64,000 nucleotides of DNA from Scylla paramamosain (GCF_035594125.1 NW_026973698.1:1-64000); one strand, 5' to 3'; positions 25,256-36,017 are shown, numbered from the stretch's first letter. The notes: generated by a model not told the origin, from the sequence alone. Numbers and translations are program-made.

Positions 25256-27579
25256 GTATGCCAAGTAAGAAACAGAAGAGAATGTTACAAGGAGGAGGCA
25301 GCAGGCACCTGCCAAAATGATAATTACTCCCAGTGAGGTCTAAAGCACTGGATGATGGGGTGCTGTGAACTTATCATTAAATGCAGCTGTGACCTCACTG
25401 AATGTTTCCCTTAGTGTCTCACAACACAAGGGAGCAGTCACAGCCTGCCCTCTAAAAACAACTTTCTTCCTTCATACAAAACTACAAGCACCTAATTACA
25501 CACACACTCTTCACTCAATTGTCATGGCGACTCCTACACCAGCCTCAGAGTCACCATCGGGGGAGGGGACCACAAATGTCCCCAGATCAGACTGCTCTTC
25601 TGGTATCGACCATAAGTGTCTTGACACCTCCCTCAACTTTTTCTTCATTAACTCCTGCAACATTCGCAGTCTTGGATTTAATTTTCAGTCTGTAAAACAC
25701 CATCTCTCCTCTACTAAACCTCATTTTCTTTTCCTCACTGAAACACAGGTGTCTAAGGTAACTGACATTAGCCCCATTTCTGTTCTCTCCTACTTTCTCT
25801 ATCCTCATTTTCAATCCAAAGCTGGATGTTGCATTTATGTGTGCAACAACTTAACCTGCTCTCTTGCCCATGCTCTTGAATCTTCCAAGTTTTCCACCAT
25901 CTGGCTACGACTACAGAGTCACTCTCAAACTAAATGTATTTGTGCTGTATAGCTCTCACTTAACTCCTCTGACTATAAGAAATTCTTTGACTACTTTCAA
26001 AGTGGAGCACATTCTGACTCTTCCCTTTTGTGGAGGTCTCCATTCTTGGAGATTTCAATGTTCACCACCAGCTTTGGCTTTCCTTTTCATCTCCCTTCAC
26101 TGACCATCCTGGTGAACTAGCCTTCAACTTTGGTATCCTCCACGACCTAGAGCAATTGGTGCAACATTCTACTCATAATCCTAACTGTTTTGGAGATACG
26201 CCCAACATTATTAACCTTTTCCTAATCTCTAAACCTTCTGATTATGCTGTCACCCTCTCTTCTCTGTTGGGCTCCTCCAATCACAATCTCATATCTGTAT
26301 CTTGTCCTATCACTCCAATCCCTCCTCAGCATCCCCATAAGTAGAAGTGCCTCTAGCATTTTGTCTCAGCTAGCTACAGGGACCTGAGGAGGTATTTTGC
26401 TGATTTTCCTTGGAATGACTACTGCTTCCGTGTCAGAGACCTGTCTCTGTGTGCAGAGTACATAACAGAGGTAATAGTGTCTGGCATGGAGATGTACATT
26501 CCTCACTCTTTACCTTCCAAACCTTGGTTTAACACAGCTTGTTCTTGTGCTATACATGACAGAGAGGTAGCCTACAAAAGGTACTTGAGCCTTCCATCAC
26601 CAGAATCTCATTCACATTATATTTCTGCCCAGAACCATGCTAAGTCTGTTCTTCAACTAGCCAAAAACTACTTCATTAATAGAAAGTGTCAAAATCTTTC
26701 AAGATCTAACTCCCCTTGTGACTTCTGGCACCTAGCCAAAAACATCTTCAATAACTTTGCCTCTCCTTCTTTTCCTCCTTTATATCAACCAGATGGCACC
26801 ACTGCTATCACATCTATCTCTAAACCTGAACTCTTCACTCAAACCTTTGCTTAAAACTCTGCCTTGGATGATTCATGGCTTGTTCCTCCCTCTCCTCCAC
26901 TCTCTGACTACTTCATGCTACTTATTAAAATTCTTCACAATGATGTTTTCCATGCCCTTGCTGGCCTAAACCCTCAGAAGGCTTATGGACCTGATGGGGT
27001 CCCTCATATTGTTCTCCGAAACTGTGCCTCTGTGCTTGCACCTTGCTTAGTCAAACTCTTTCATTTCTGTCTGTCAACATCTACCTTTCCTTCTTGCTGG
27101 AAGTTTGCCTACATTCAGCCTGTTCCTAAAAAGGGTGACTTCAAATCCCTCAAACTACCATCCTATTGCTTTAATTTCCTGCCTATTTAAAGTTTTTGAA
27201 TCAATCCTCAACAGGAAGATTTTTAAATATCTTTCACTTCACAACCTTCTATCTGATCGCCAGTATGGGTTCCATCAAGGCCACTCTCCTGGTGATCTTC
27301 TGGCTTTCCTTACTGAGTTTTGGTCATCCTCTTTTAAAGATTTTGGAGAGACTTTTGTTGTTGCCTTGGACATATCAAAAGCTTTTAATAGAGTTTGGCA
27401 CAAAGCTTTGATTTCCAAATTATCCCCTCCTACAGCTTCTATCCTTCTCTCTGTAACTTCATCTCAAGTTTCCATTCTGACCGTTCTATTGCTGCTTTGG
27501 TAGATGGTCACTGTTCTTCCCTTAAATCTATTAACAGTGGTGTTCCTCAGGGTTCTGTCCTGTTACCCACTCTCTTCTT

Positions 27580-28380
27580 CAGTGGCGGCTCATCAATAGG
27601 GACTGCGAGACTGCATCCCCCCCAGTGGATTTCTAGGATTCACGAAAATAATGTTAATTTATTTATGTTTGACTATCATTCACATGAAAACACCAATTCT
27701 CACATGTTTATATGAAAAAAAAATACTGCAAAACAATGAGGAAGTACAGAAATTATTTACTATTTAATGATACGAAAGCGGGGAGAAATGGGGGAGCCTT
27801 CCCGGGTGGAATGGCGAGTGTGGACTGCGTCCACACTCACACACTGTGAGTGTTCTTGCGTCGGTCTTATTTTCAATCGTGTTTTTCAATTTGTCAGGGA
27901 TGATTTTAAAATATTATTAATCAGTGATGGCTTGTGCTCAATCTTGATTATCATAGATGGTGTAAAATCACAGAAACATCATATAAAATAGTTTTTTTCT
28001 TTTCCCATGTAGGCCTAGCAGTATTTTGCAAAATGGCGCAAGAAGCAAAGATGGTTTCTGCATTGAAAGAACTCGCACTTGCCATGATTTCAATAGAGAA
28101 GATTTCTATGAATAATATGCCAGGTTTAAATGAAAAAGTTATTGATCTGTTTGCACAAAACAGGAACAGGAGAATGGACTTCCTTTTCAAATAGCCTAAG
28201 CCAGCACTAAGGAAGTCAAGCATTTACTGTTAGGATAAGACCTAAAGAATTAAATAATTATCTATCTATCTTTATAATCTATCAATCAATGGTATGTTAA
28301 ACAATAACAATAAAAGCATTTAAGATTTTATTTGAATGTGAGACAGCCCCCCAATCAGTAACAGTCACGAGCCACCACTG
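27580..28380 (+). mobile_element. Non-autonomous hAT element nested in LINE B1, with 8-bp target duplication
   Basis: 801 bp with imperfect terminal inverted repeats: left CAGTGGCGGCTCATCA; right, read in reverse complement, CAGTGGTGGCTCGTGA. It is flanked by a perfect 8-bp duplication CTCTTCTT (27,572-27,579 and 28,381-28,388). The 8-bp size and CAGTGG ends are typical of hAT transposons. Removing it rejoins the LINE reverse transcriptase between the VPQG and YADD blocks. Confidence 0.9.
28031..28194 (+). pseudogene. C-terminal remnant of a hAT transposase
   Basis: Within the hAT element, the frame opening MAQEAKMVSALKELALAMIS and continuing SIEKISMNNM...VIDLFAQNRNRRMDF resembles the end of hAT (ZMYM/ZBED-like) transposases: a LALxSIE block, then a D-x-FA-x-x-x-x-R-R end. 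The rest of the enzyme is absent, so the element must be mobilised in trans. Confidence 0.55.
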
Positions 28381-29439
28381 CTCTTCTTATTATTCTCCAA
28401 TGACCTAAACCAAACTTCTTGTCTTATCCACTCCTACGCTGATGATACCACTGTGCACTTCTACATCTTTTTGTAGAAGTCTAAACCTTCAGGAAGTAAA
28501 GAGTTCATGCAGGGAACCCACAGAAGACCTGACTTCTGATCTCTCTAAAATTTCCGATTGGGGGAGAGCAAACTTAGTATTATTCAATTCATCAAAAACT
28601 CAATTCCTCCATCTGTTAGCTTGACACAACCTTCCAGATAGCTATCCCATCTTCATCAGTGACACTTAACTGTCCCCCTTTCTACACTGAACATCCTCAG
28701 TCTGTCATTTTCTTATAATCTAAACTGGAAACTTCACATCTCATCTCTAGCTAAAACAGCTCTTATGAAATTAGATGTTCTGAGATGTCTCCACCAGTTT
28801 TTCTCATCTCCCCCTAACTGCTAACTCTTTACAGGGGCCATATCTGTCCATGTATGCTTCACATGTCTGTGGGGGGTTCCACTTGTACTGCTCATCTAGA
28901 CAGGGTGGAATCAAAAGCTTTTTGTCTCATCAGCTCCTCTCCTCTAACTTACTGTCTTCAGCCAGTTTCTCATCACTGCAATGTTGGATCTCTTGCTATC
29001 ATCTACTGCTGTTTTCATGCTAACTGCTCTTCTAATCTTGCTAACTGCATGCCTCCCCTCCTCCCGCGGCCTCGCTGCACAAGACTTTCTTCTTTCTCTC
29101 ATCCCTATTATGTTCACCTCTCTAATGCAAGAGTTAACCAGTATTCTCAATCATTCATTCCTTTCTCTGGTAAACTCTGGAACTCCCTGCCTGCTTCTGT
29201 CTTTCCACCTTCCTATGATTTGAATTCCTTCAAGAGGGAGGTTTCAAGACACTTATCCTTCACTTTTTGATTGCTGCTTTGGAGCCTTTTCTGGGACTGG
29301 CATCTCAATTGGTCTTTCTATTTTTTGGTGGTTGGAGGGGGAGAGTTGTTGCCCTTGGCCAGTGTCCCTCCTGCATGAAAAAAATAAATAAATTAAAATA
29401 CCACCACCCATATCTTCCCAACACAAATACTGACAACAG

Positions 29440-29565
29440 ACCCTGTGTCAGGCTGTATGTACCAGATGAGGCTGTGTCAATGCTCACCTTTGAGAATGTC
29501 ATATTTGAGGTGCCAGACGTGAGGCAGCAACTCATAGCCAAGGTTGCTGTCGTCTCCGCTAGCTG
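29440..29565 (+). CDS. Exon G
   Basis: Acceptor ACTGACAACAG (ends 29,439, weak pyrimidine tract), donor AGCTG then GTACGT (29,566). Phase 2 in and out. It reads PCVRLYVPDEAVSMLTFENV then IFEVPDVRQQLIAKVAVVSA. The 126 nt fit both neighbours exactly. It lies only about 45 bp after the tail of LINE B1, so its acceptor region may have been altered by the insertion. Confidence 0.65.
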
Positions 29566-29703
29566 GTACGTGGAGTCTTCTTGAGTATCGGTGTCAGTCT
29601 GGTAAACTCTGGAGCTCCCTGCCTGTGTCTGTACTTCCTTATACAAGACACTTCTTAAATTTAGGGTAATTCTTTTGGCTCTGTCTTGTAGAGCCTGGCA
29701 CCT

Positions 29704-30052
<349 letters not shown>

Positions 30053-30053
30053 G

Positions 30054-30177
30054 CACAAGGATGGCCAAGGAAATCCTTCTCAAATACCCAGAGATCCTCC
30101 ATGCCGCTCACCCCTTCTTCCTCTCCCTCAAGTTTGTGGGTGCTGGTGGCTCTCTCCTGGATGGAGCAGTTTTTGTG
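30054..30177 (+). CDS. Exon H
   Basis: Acceptor (CT)n-CTGCAG (ends 30,053), donor TTTGTG then GTGAGA (30,178). Phase 2 in (TG plus C restores Cys), phase 0 out: TRMAKEILLKYPEILHAAHP then FFLSLKFVGAGGSLLDGAVF. There are 41 open codons with good splice sites. A beta-sandwich-like ending is suggested; the family is not recognised. Confidence 0.65.
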
Positions 30178-30440
30178 GTGAGACACACAGGGAACCTTAA
30201 CTCTCATGCCTTGGGTCTTATGGGAACTGTTTTCAAAGAGGAAGAGTCTGGTTTGTGGTAAGACACACTGGGAACCTTAACTTTTATCCCCATATTGTGA
30301 AATGCCTGAGGTGTTATGGGAATTGTTTTCAAAGAGGAGTCTGGTTTGTGGTAAGAATTGCGGGGGAACCTTAACTTTTATCCCCATATTGTGAAATGCC
30401 TGAGGTGTTATGGGAACTGTTTTCAAAGAGGAGTCTAGTT
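30165..30440 (+). repeat. Roughly 85-95-bp minisatellite that copies the exon H donor
   Basis: Three units run from the end of exon H into the intron. Each has a GTTTTTGTGGTGAGACACAC or TCTGGTTTGTGGTAAGA donor-like start, GGAACCTTAACT, ATGCCTGAGGTGTTATGGGA (or CCTTGGGTCTTATGGGA) and TGTTTTCAAAGAGGA. The copies place two extra GTGGTAAG donors about 70 and 160 bp downstream of the real one. Confidence 0.7.
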
Positions 30441-30474
30441 TTTATGATTGGTTGATTGATGATGCAGAATACTA

Positions 30475-30660
30475 TTAACTATATCCTGAATCATGAAAAA
30501 AAATGTCCTTGAAAATCCCATCAACTTTCATAAGGACTGTTTTCATGATAATGAGTCAGGTTCTCATAGGTGTTTCTTTCTTCTGGTGATGCAGAATACT
30601 TGTTAAACTATCACCAGAATCATGAAGTACCCTTGAAAATTCCAGTATTTCTAAAGGTCA
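30475..30660 (+). repeat. Dispersed repeat E, two partial units
   Basis: CTGAATCATGAAAAAAAATG-TCCTTGAAAATCCC and, about 130 bp later, ATCACCAGAATCATGAAG-TACCCTTGAAAATTCC match the core of repeat E. Confidence 0.6.
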
Positions 30661-30749
30661 CTGAGATGGTTAGTCCAGTGACTGTTTTGTTGTTTTCTTG
30701 TGTATATTTTGTCTCTTTCATTCCACATAGTTCTCTTGTTTCTTCTCAG

Positions 30750-30825
30750 GATCAAAAGATATTGATTGAGATACTGGGGAGGGATGTGAGTGCATGCCCA
30801 AGGAGAAGGCCCAGATCTTTAAGAG
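30750..30825 (+). CDS. Exon I, with a one-base frame break
   Basis: Acceptor TTTCTTCTCAG (ends 30,749), donor AAGAG then GTGAGT (30,826). From exon H the entry frame (phase 0) reads DQKILIEILGRDVS. The exit needed for exon J (phase 2) reads ECMPKEKAQIFKR. These are different frames within the same 76-nt exon, so one base appears to have been lost (77 nt would fit) near 30,775-30,790. It is either a frameshift in a decaying gene or a sequence error at the GGGGAGGG run. Confidence 0.5.
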
Positions 30826-30827
30826 GT

Positions 30828-30832
<5 letters not shown>

Positions 30833-30868
<36 letters not shown>

Positions 30869-30885
30869 GTGTGTGTGTGTGTGTT
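30833..30885. repeat. (GA)n then (GT)n
   Basis: Short compound microsatellite directly after the donor of exon I. Confidence 0.9.
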
Positions 30886-31092
30886 TTATGCACAGACAGA
30901 AAACACATGCATTTTTTGTATCATTCCAACATTTCCCTCTTCTCAACTTTCCTGTTGCCCTTCCAAATATCCAGCTTTTCTTTGATCCTTCAGTGAAAAA
31001 CCTCCCTTTCCTTAACTCTTTGTTGTATCTCCTCAATATCCAGCCTTTGTTTGTCCCTGCAATAATGGATCTTTTCTGTGTATTTCCTCCAG

Positions 31093-31226
31093 GATCTATT
31101 TACCCAAGAACAACTTGTCAACAATTCCTGTAGATGTCATCATCAGTGAGGTCAGTGTTAGATACCAACTTGCTGCTCAGGAGTCTGTTGTACCTGCTGG
31201 CTGGCATTTCCACTTTGTCTCTCCTG
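31093..31226 (+). CDS. Exon J
   Basis: Acceptor TATTTCCTCCAG (ends 31,092), donor CTCCTG then GTAACC (31,227). Phase 2 in, phase 1 out. It reads IYLPKNNLSTIPVDVIISEV then SVRYQLAAQESVVPAGWHFH. The next base plus exon K completes SPG. Fully open and beta-rich. No family is recognised. Confidence 0.7.
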
Positions 31227-31621
31227 GTAACCAATTCTGTATGTGTATGTGTATCTATTAATTTATTTCTGTGTGTATTATGTCTGTCTATCTGTGTGAA
31301 TGTGGAGAGTTTGGGGTGAATGTCGCTTGATACCTGATGGGGATGGATTGCTGTGTGCCTCTCAGTGAAGCAGCCTGTCAGTCCAGATGGCATTTGACAG
31401 CTGTTTCTCACTCCACATATTTACACGAAGGTGCTGACAGATTAGCAGCAGGAGTGGGAACTGCAGTGGCTGTAACTCATATGACTTCACTGGTACCAAT
31501 CCAGACCACCTGGCTTCCCCAGGGACAGGCTTGTGTCACCCTGATCTTACCTCTACCTATACATCTACCACTGCACTACATTTGGAATCTGGTTGAGTAC
31601 ATGTACTCAGACCCGAGCCTG

Positions 31622-31810
31622 ATGTGTGTGTGTGTGTGTGTGTCTTTGTCTATCTGTTGAAATCAAGTCACTGTTGTGTCTTGGAGGGAATAAGAGTGTG
31701 TATGTGACTATCTATTTCTGTCTTTATCCATCTATCTATGGAGGGAATAAAAGTGTGTATGTGACTATCTATTTCTGTCTTTATCCATTTATCTATCTAT
31801 CTATCTATTT
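31622..31810. repeat. Short GT run and 61-bp duplication with CTAT repeats
   Basis: GT at 31,622-31,641. Then GGAGGGAATAAGAGTGTGTA-type units repeat twice (about 31,682 and 31,740), each carrying TGTGACTATCTATTTCTGTC, ending in CTAT repeats near 31,790-31,808. Intronic. Confidence 0.75.
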
Positions 31811-31993
31811 GTGTTTAAATAAAGTTGTTGGTAGCATCTGAGGGAATAAGAGGAGTGTGAGCTCAGTATGATGTGCAAGGAGTTTATGGATGTTTTAACA
31901 TTTTGTAATATAGTATTTATTAGTGTGCATATCTTTTTTTGCATGCAAGATTTTAATACCTTACTTTACCATTTTGTCTGCATCTAACATACA

Positions 31994-32121
<128 letters not shown>

Positions 32122-32138
32122 ACCAATTCTCCTTACAG

Positions 32139-32248
32139 GCTTGGTGGTGTTTCCTGAAAATTTGGATATCCAGGAGAACTCTGTCACCAAGAACGTGCAA
32201 ATGAATGTCATTGGGTGGCTGACGGCAGCTCCTCAAGTGAACCCAGAG
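32139..32248 (+). CDS. Exon K
   Basis: Acceptor TTCTCCTTACAG (ends 32,138), donor CCAGAG then GTGAGG (32,249). Phase 1 in, phase 0 out. It reads LVVFPENLDIQENSVTKNVQ then MNVIGWLTAAPQVNPE. The FPENLDIQEN wording is reminiscent of a strand start in extracellular Calx-beta or Ig-like modules, but this is not enough to name a domain. Confidence 0.7.
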
Positions 32249-32579
32249 GTGAGGGAGGCTGTCGCTGGGTCTTGGAGGGAGCAGGGAAGCAGGGTTAGAA
32301 TGAAGATGTTTAGAAAAGAGGGATGCAGCACTGTGGTTGTGAAGAGTAGCCATTATTTTAATTTTAAAGGCATTTTTAAGCTATTTAGCTTGTAGTGCAG
32401 TGGTCACTGAGACTATCCCTTTCCACTGGGGACCCAAAATAAGAATAAAGACAGACTTCATATTCTGAGTGTTAATGGAAGTAAGAATAATAATCAGAAA
32501 TAGCAACCATTATCACTATCCTCAGTTTCTTCATGTCAAGCCTGATAAAGTTAGATTTAAAAAAGAAATAGGAAGGAAC

Positions 32580-32780
32580 TGGTTCTCAGATTGAGTGATA
32601 GATGAATGAAATAAGACTCAGTAGTTAGGTTAGTGCTGAGTCATTAGGGAGCTTTAAAAGATTAGACAAATTTATGCATGAGGATGATAGTGAAAATAGG
32701 TAAGCACATTTCATGCAGGGATTGCCATGTGTAGACCAGACGGCTTCTTGCAGTTTCCCTTGTGTTCTTACAATTATTAT
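32580..32780 (+). mobile_element. LINE 3'-end fragment (C-terminal ORF2 plus tail)
   Basis: Across frameshifts the text approximates NWFSDRVIDEWNK, then a V-S-A-E-S-x-x-S-F-K-R-L-D-K-F-M block, the standard ORF2 C-terminus. It is followed by a tail with GCAGGGATTGCCATGTGTAG and CTTCTTGCAGTTTCCCTTGT. The family is distinct from A and B in its tail. Intronic. Confidence 0.6.
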
Positions 32781-32844
32781 ACCACTGATATGATGCCACA
32801 ACACAATGGTAATGGTGGTGATGGTGTGTTCCTGAGTGATGCAG

Positions 32845-32962
32845 GTGGTAATGGGGCTTGATATGAGTGTCGAGGGCATGGAGGGTCCCATCACCTTTGC
32901 TCCTGTGACCTCTGGCTCTTCTAAAAAGGGAGTTGCATCCTTCACAGTATTTTTGTCTGATG
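32845..32962 (+). CDS. Exon L
   Basis: Acceptor GAGTGATGCAG (ends 32,844), donor TGATG then GTGTGT (32,963). Phase 0 in (after NPE of exon K), phase 1 out: VVMGLDMSVEGMEGPITFAP then VTSGSSKKGVASFTVFLSD. If the donor is not used, the frame ends at TAG four codons later, giving a possible C-terminus here. Confidence 0.6.
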
Positions 32963-32984
32963 GTGTGTAGTAGTAAGGATTATC

Positions 32985-33130
32985 CAAGATTGGAGAAGTG
33001 TCTTGGGACCTTCCTCATGAAAAAAGGAAAAGAAAATACAGAAGCAGGCAGGGAGTTCCAGAGTTTACTGGTGAAAAGGATGAAAAATTGTTAATAATGG
33101 TGAATTCTTGTATTGGAGAGGTGGACCACC
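32985..33130 (-). mobile_element. Family B LINE fragment (antisense)
   Basis: GAAGTGTCTTGGGACCTTCC, ACAGAAGCAGGCAGGGAGTT and CTTGTATTGGAGAGGTGGAC match the antisense B2 copy at about 42,925-43,065 in the same order. About 145 bp. Confidence 0.65.
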
Positions 33131-33157
33131 ACCATCACCACTACTTATTCTCCACAG

Positions 33158-33412
33158 ATCACTGGGCTAAAGTAAAGCATGATGGGTGCCTTGGAGAAGC
33201 TATGCCTTGAGTTGAAGGCTGCAGTCACCATCAGAAAAGAGCAAAGCTGCAACAAGTCATCCAAGTACTTTGTCAAGAAGGTTTATGTTTATTTTGTCAA
33301 GAAGGTTTATGTTGAAGGCAACCTCCTGCACTGCTCTCAGGAGAGCAATGGGACTCATGACCGCCTCCAAGACCCACAGAGGATTGGAAGGCATAAATTC
33401 AATCTTGGATAA
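33158..33412 (+). CDS. Possible terminal exon M (uncertain frame)
   Basis: Acceptor TTATTCTCCACAG (ends 33,157). Phase 1 from exon L gives DHWAKVKHDGCLGEAMP and a stop at about 33,208. Another frame (from about 33,179) is open for 77 codons, reading GALEKLCLELKAAVTIRKEQ onward, and includes an immediate 20-bp duplication giving YFVKKVYV twice. The in-phase reading makes this a short terminal exon; the longer frame would need a frame break. Unresolved. Confidence 0.35.
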
Positions 33413-34462
33413 CTATTGACATTTAAAACTGGTGACTCCACTTGTCAGATTGTAGGTGGGAAAGTTTAAAGGGTTAATTGATGGGAACATTGTTGATCTT
33501 AATTCTTTTTTGGTAAAGTACTGTAAATCACTTGCATGTGAAATTTCAAATGGATGAAATAGCATGAATGGTATTGTAGTTGAATTGTTCTTTGTAGCTG
33601 GAAAAAAAATTAGGGTTGATTGATGGGGAAACTATTGTTCAAAATCCTTTTATTGTAAACTAGATCATGTACATAGTTGTTTAATTTTTTTGGAAGTGAA
33701 ATAACATGAATGATATTGTAGTTGTTTGTGTTGTACTATGGGTAAACCACTGGAAAAAGTGTAGTAGTTATGAACAAAATTGGATTAACTAAACATCACT
33801 GAGGTTGTAGTTGTGAAATTTTGTAAATTAATGTAAACAATGAAATACTTACTTAATCTTATATTATTAGGAGTCATTGGAAATTAGCTAAAATAAACAC
33901 CATTATATCATCATAACCCTATAATGACTAACCAACTTCGCCATGAGAGGATAGTTTTAACACAAACAGTCCACAGCTTTGCCAAATGTTGTCATAAATC
34001 TGTGTTGGAAATATAGTCTTCATCAAGCATTATTGTTGTGTAAGTTATCATTGCTGTCATGTGTTGTTTTAAGGAGACACTGATTTTGCATTTTTTTTTT
34101 TTCACACCTATTCAGAAGTTTAAAAATCTTTCAGTTTTCTGTGCATGTGTTCTAGTATCCTCTGCATTCTTTCTTGTCATTCTTTCACACTCAGAGCTAA
34201 ATGCATTGAACTAACATTCCCATTTCTATTATACAGCAATTCATGAAATTAACACCAGAGCAGTTTGGTATGTTATGGAAACTGAGAGAGAGAGAGAGTC
34301 CTTTTTTTCCTCCTCTCTCATGTCATGGCCCAGGACAGGGTGACGTCCTTGGAACATCGTCATTTGCATTCCTTAATCACAGACAAATGTGCCTCCTCAC
34401 TCACTCCTCCATGTTGGAGAAAATAATTGCATTAATGAACATGTCTTGCACTTTATCATTAC

Positions 34463-34468
<6 letters not shown>
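33413..34468. other. AT-rich DNA, no gene seen
   Basis: AT-rich, many stops. Two similar segments near 33,470-33,600 and 33,610-33,740 share TTGATGGGAA, TTTTTTGG and ATGAATGRTATTGTAGTTG blocks, suggesting an old duplication of about 140 bp. It is a candidate 3' UTR or downstream region of the host gene. A CAATTCATGAAATTAACACC segment at about 34,236 starts a short open frame without domain wording. Confidence 0.4.

Positions 34469-34531
<63 letters not shown>
34469..34531. repeat. (TTA)n microsatellite
   Basis: About 60 bp of TTA. Confidence 0.95.
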
Positions 34532-34532
<1 letters not shown>

Positions 34533-35150
34533 TACATTTACAGTAGTCCCTCACTGTTAGCAGTGAAATTTGTCAAATGTGAATAGTACTATAAATGGGA
34601 AAATTATACATTAGTCTTTGGCAAGGCCTGGGTTCACCCTTTTGACTTGCATTTGAAAGCAAAGACATTATACATTAACATTATACATTATACATGAAAC
34701 ATTAACAGCAATATAGAATACAATAGATAATAGATGACAGATGTTATTTACCTTTAATTATTTATAGTTAAGCCTGGTGAGAGGATCGAGTGTGGTAATT
34801 GTGTAGGTGCACTATTAATATTTGGCACCCAAACCAGTGTCATCCATATCCAAGTGTCCATGCCCTTCTGGCTCCCTCAACCCTCCATCACTTGTAGAGG
34901 CTGCACTCCTGGGGACAAACACCAAAGATGTGGTTAATTGCAGCAAAAAAACAGTAAGATGGCTGTTGGGAGGTTACCAAAAATCAAACAATGCACATGG
35001 ACGACAAACTGGATCAACACCATTCTGTTACGTCAGCAAGTGGCACACCAAAAGTGGATCTGATGTGCCAGTTTGGTTGTTGGTACCAGTTCAAACCTAT
35101 TGCCAAACTGAAACAAGAGGGACCAATGTATATCTCCATCAATCAATCAA

Positions 35151-35152
<2 letters not shown>
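34532..35152. other. Spacer, no gene seen
   Basis: Unique DNA with a short ACATTATACATT duplication near 34,668-34,700. No exon pair could be supported. Confidence 0.4.

Positions 35153-35239
<87 letters not shown>
35153..35239. repeat. (TA)n, left flank of the TIR element
   Basis: About 85 bp of TA ending at the left terminal repeat of the element at 35,240. The right flank (35,952-36,017) is the same TA repeat, so the element split one array. Confidence 0.95.
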
Positions 35240-35242
<3 letters not shown>

Positions 35243-35948
35243 ACGCATAATGTGGACAATTGCCTAATGTGAACATTAGGCAGAAAATTGCCTAATGTGT
35301 ACATCAAGCAAGTAGGTTGCGTAAAGTTTACAAATTGTTAACATTAGGCAAAAAATGCCTATTGTTCAAATTATGCAGCTCAATTTTGCCCAATGTGAAT
35401 AAGGAAAACATAATTAATTAATGCAATATTAGTATAAGTAAAATAGGTCAATCGATCTCAGGGTTCAGTTGAGTCCAATCACAAATTTTTGCATGATCTG
35501 CCTGGGTGACAGCGCGAGTTGCATTTAATTTCTTTTCTTAGGCAGCTGCACCTTCCTGATGTACATTGAGTAGTACATTGACACTTTGTATAACCTTGCC
35601 CACCATTGCCCTAACCTAACCTAACCTAACCTAACCTAACCTAACCTAACCTAACCTAACCTTACTCGGTTATAACAAACCCAAAGCTTCGAACAACATC
35701 TTTGCTCACAACAACTCGGTAACAGACCCAAAGTTTCGAACAACATTCGAACAAAACTGTAGACACTGGTTTGTCATTCAATTCACATTAGGCAAAATAC
35801 CCTTGCCTAATTTGAAAATCATGCCTAAAGTGGACATTAAGCAAGTAAGTTGCCTATTGTCAACATCGTGCAAACAAATTGCCTAATATGAAGATTAGGC
35901 AATTTCACTGCCTAATGTTCACATTAGGCAATTATCCACATTATGCGT

Positions 35949-35951
<3 letters not shown>
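35240..35951. mobile_element. Compact TIR element (MITE-like, 712 bp) carrying a telomere-like array
   Basis: The ends are about 45-bp inverted repeats with very few mismatches: left GTTACGCATAATGTGGACAA then TTGCCTAATGTGAACATTAGGC; the right end in reverse complement begins GTCACGCATAATGTGGATAA and continues the same. Internally there are further TTGCCTAATGTG...CATTAGGCA palindromic units near both ends, a (CCTAA)n run, and two direct copies of a CTCGGT...AACA...CCCAAAG-YTTCGAACAACAT segment (about 35,665 and 35,715). There is no transposase frame. Insertion into TA repeat fits TA-target (Tc1/mariner-like) elements, but the class is inferred. Confidence 0.85.
35610..35662. repeat. (CCTAA)n, the arthropod telomere motif TTAGG, about 10 units
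   Basis: Ten perfect CCTAA units in the middle of the TIR element. The location inside a transposable element and the short length make it an interstitial telomere-like array, not a chromosome end. Confidence 0.95.

Positions 35952-36017
<66 letters not shown>
35952..36017. repeat. (TA)n, right flank of the TIR element
   Basis: About 65 bp of TA. Confidence 0.95.

Larger units (their letters stand above)
25370..29395 (+). mobile_element. Family B LINE copy B1, split by a hAT insertion
   Basis: A possible leader is followed by an ORF from an ATG at 25,524. Endonuclease blocks: [35 protein letters not shown] (about 26,045), [11 protein letters not shown] (about 26,275). Reverse-transcriptase blocks: NPQKAYGPDGVPHIVLRNCA (about 26,965), NYHPIALISCLFKVFE, QYGFHQGHSPGDLLAF, ALDISKAFNRVWHKALISKL, SGVPQGSVLLPTLFF (to 27,579). 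After the insertion, HSYADDTT follows with both catalytic Asp present (28,435-28,446), then a C-terminal region ending LWNSLPASVFPPSYDLNSFK. The 3' tail contains TTGCCCTTGGCCAGTGTCCC and an A-rich end near 29,395. Several frameshifts break the coding frames. It is intronic, between exons F and G, in the same orientation as the host gene. Confidence 0.85.

Noticed and set aside
31337..31660. 107-codon open frame after a CTCAG
   Set aside because: Not in phase with exons J or K, no domain wording, ends in a GT microsatellite.
35610..35662. Chromosome end (telomere)
   Set aside because: Only ten units, with unique and TIR sequence on both sides, inside a mobile element.
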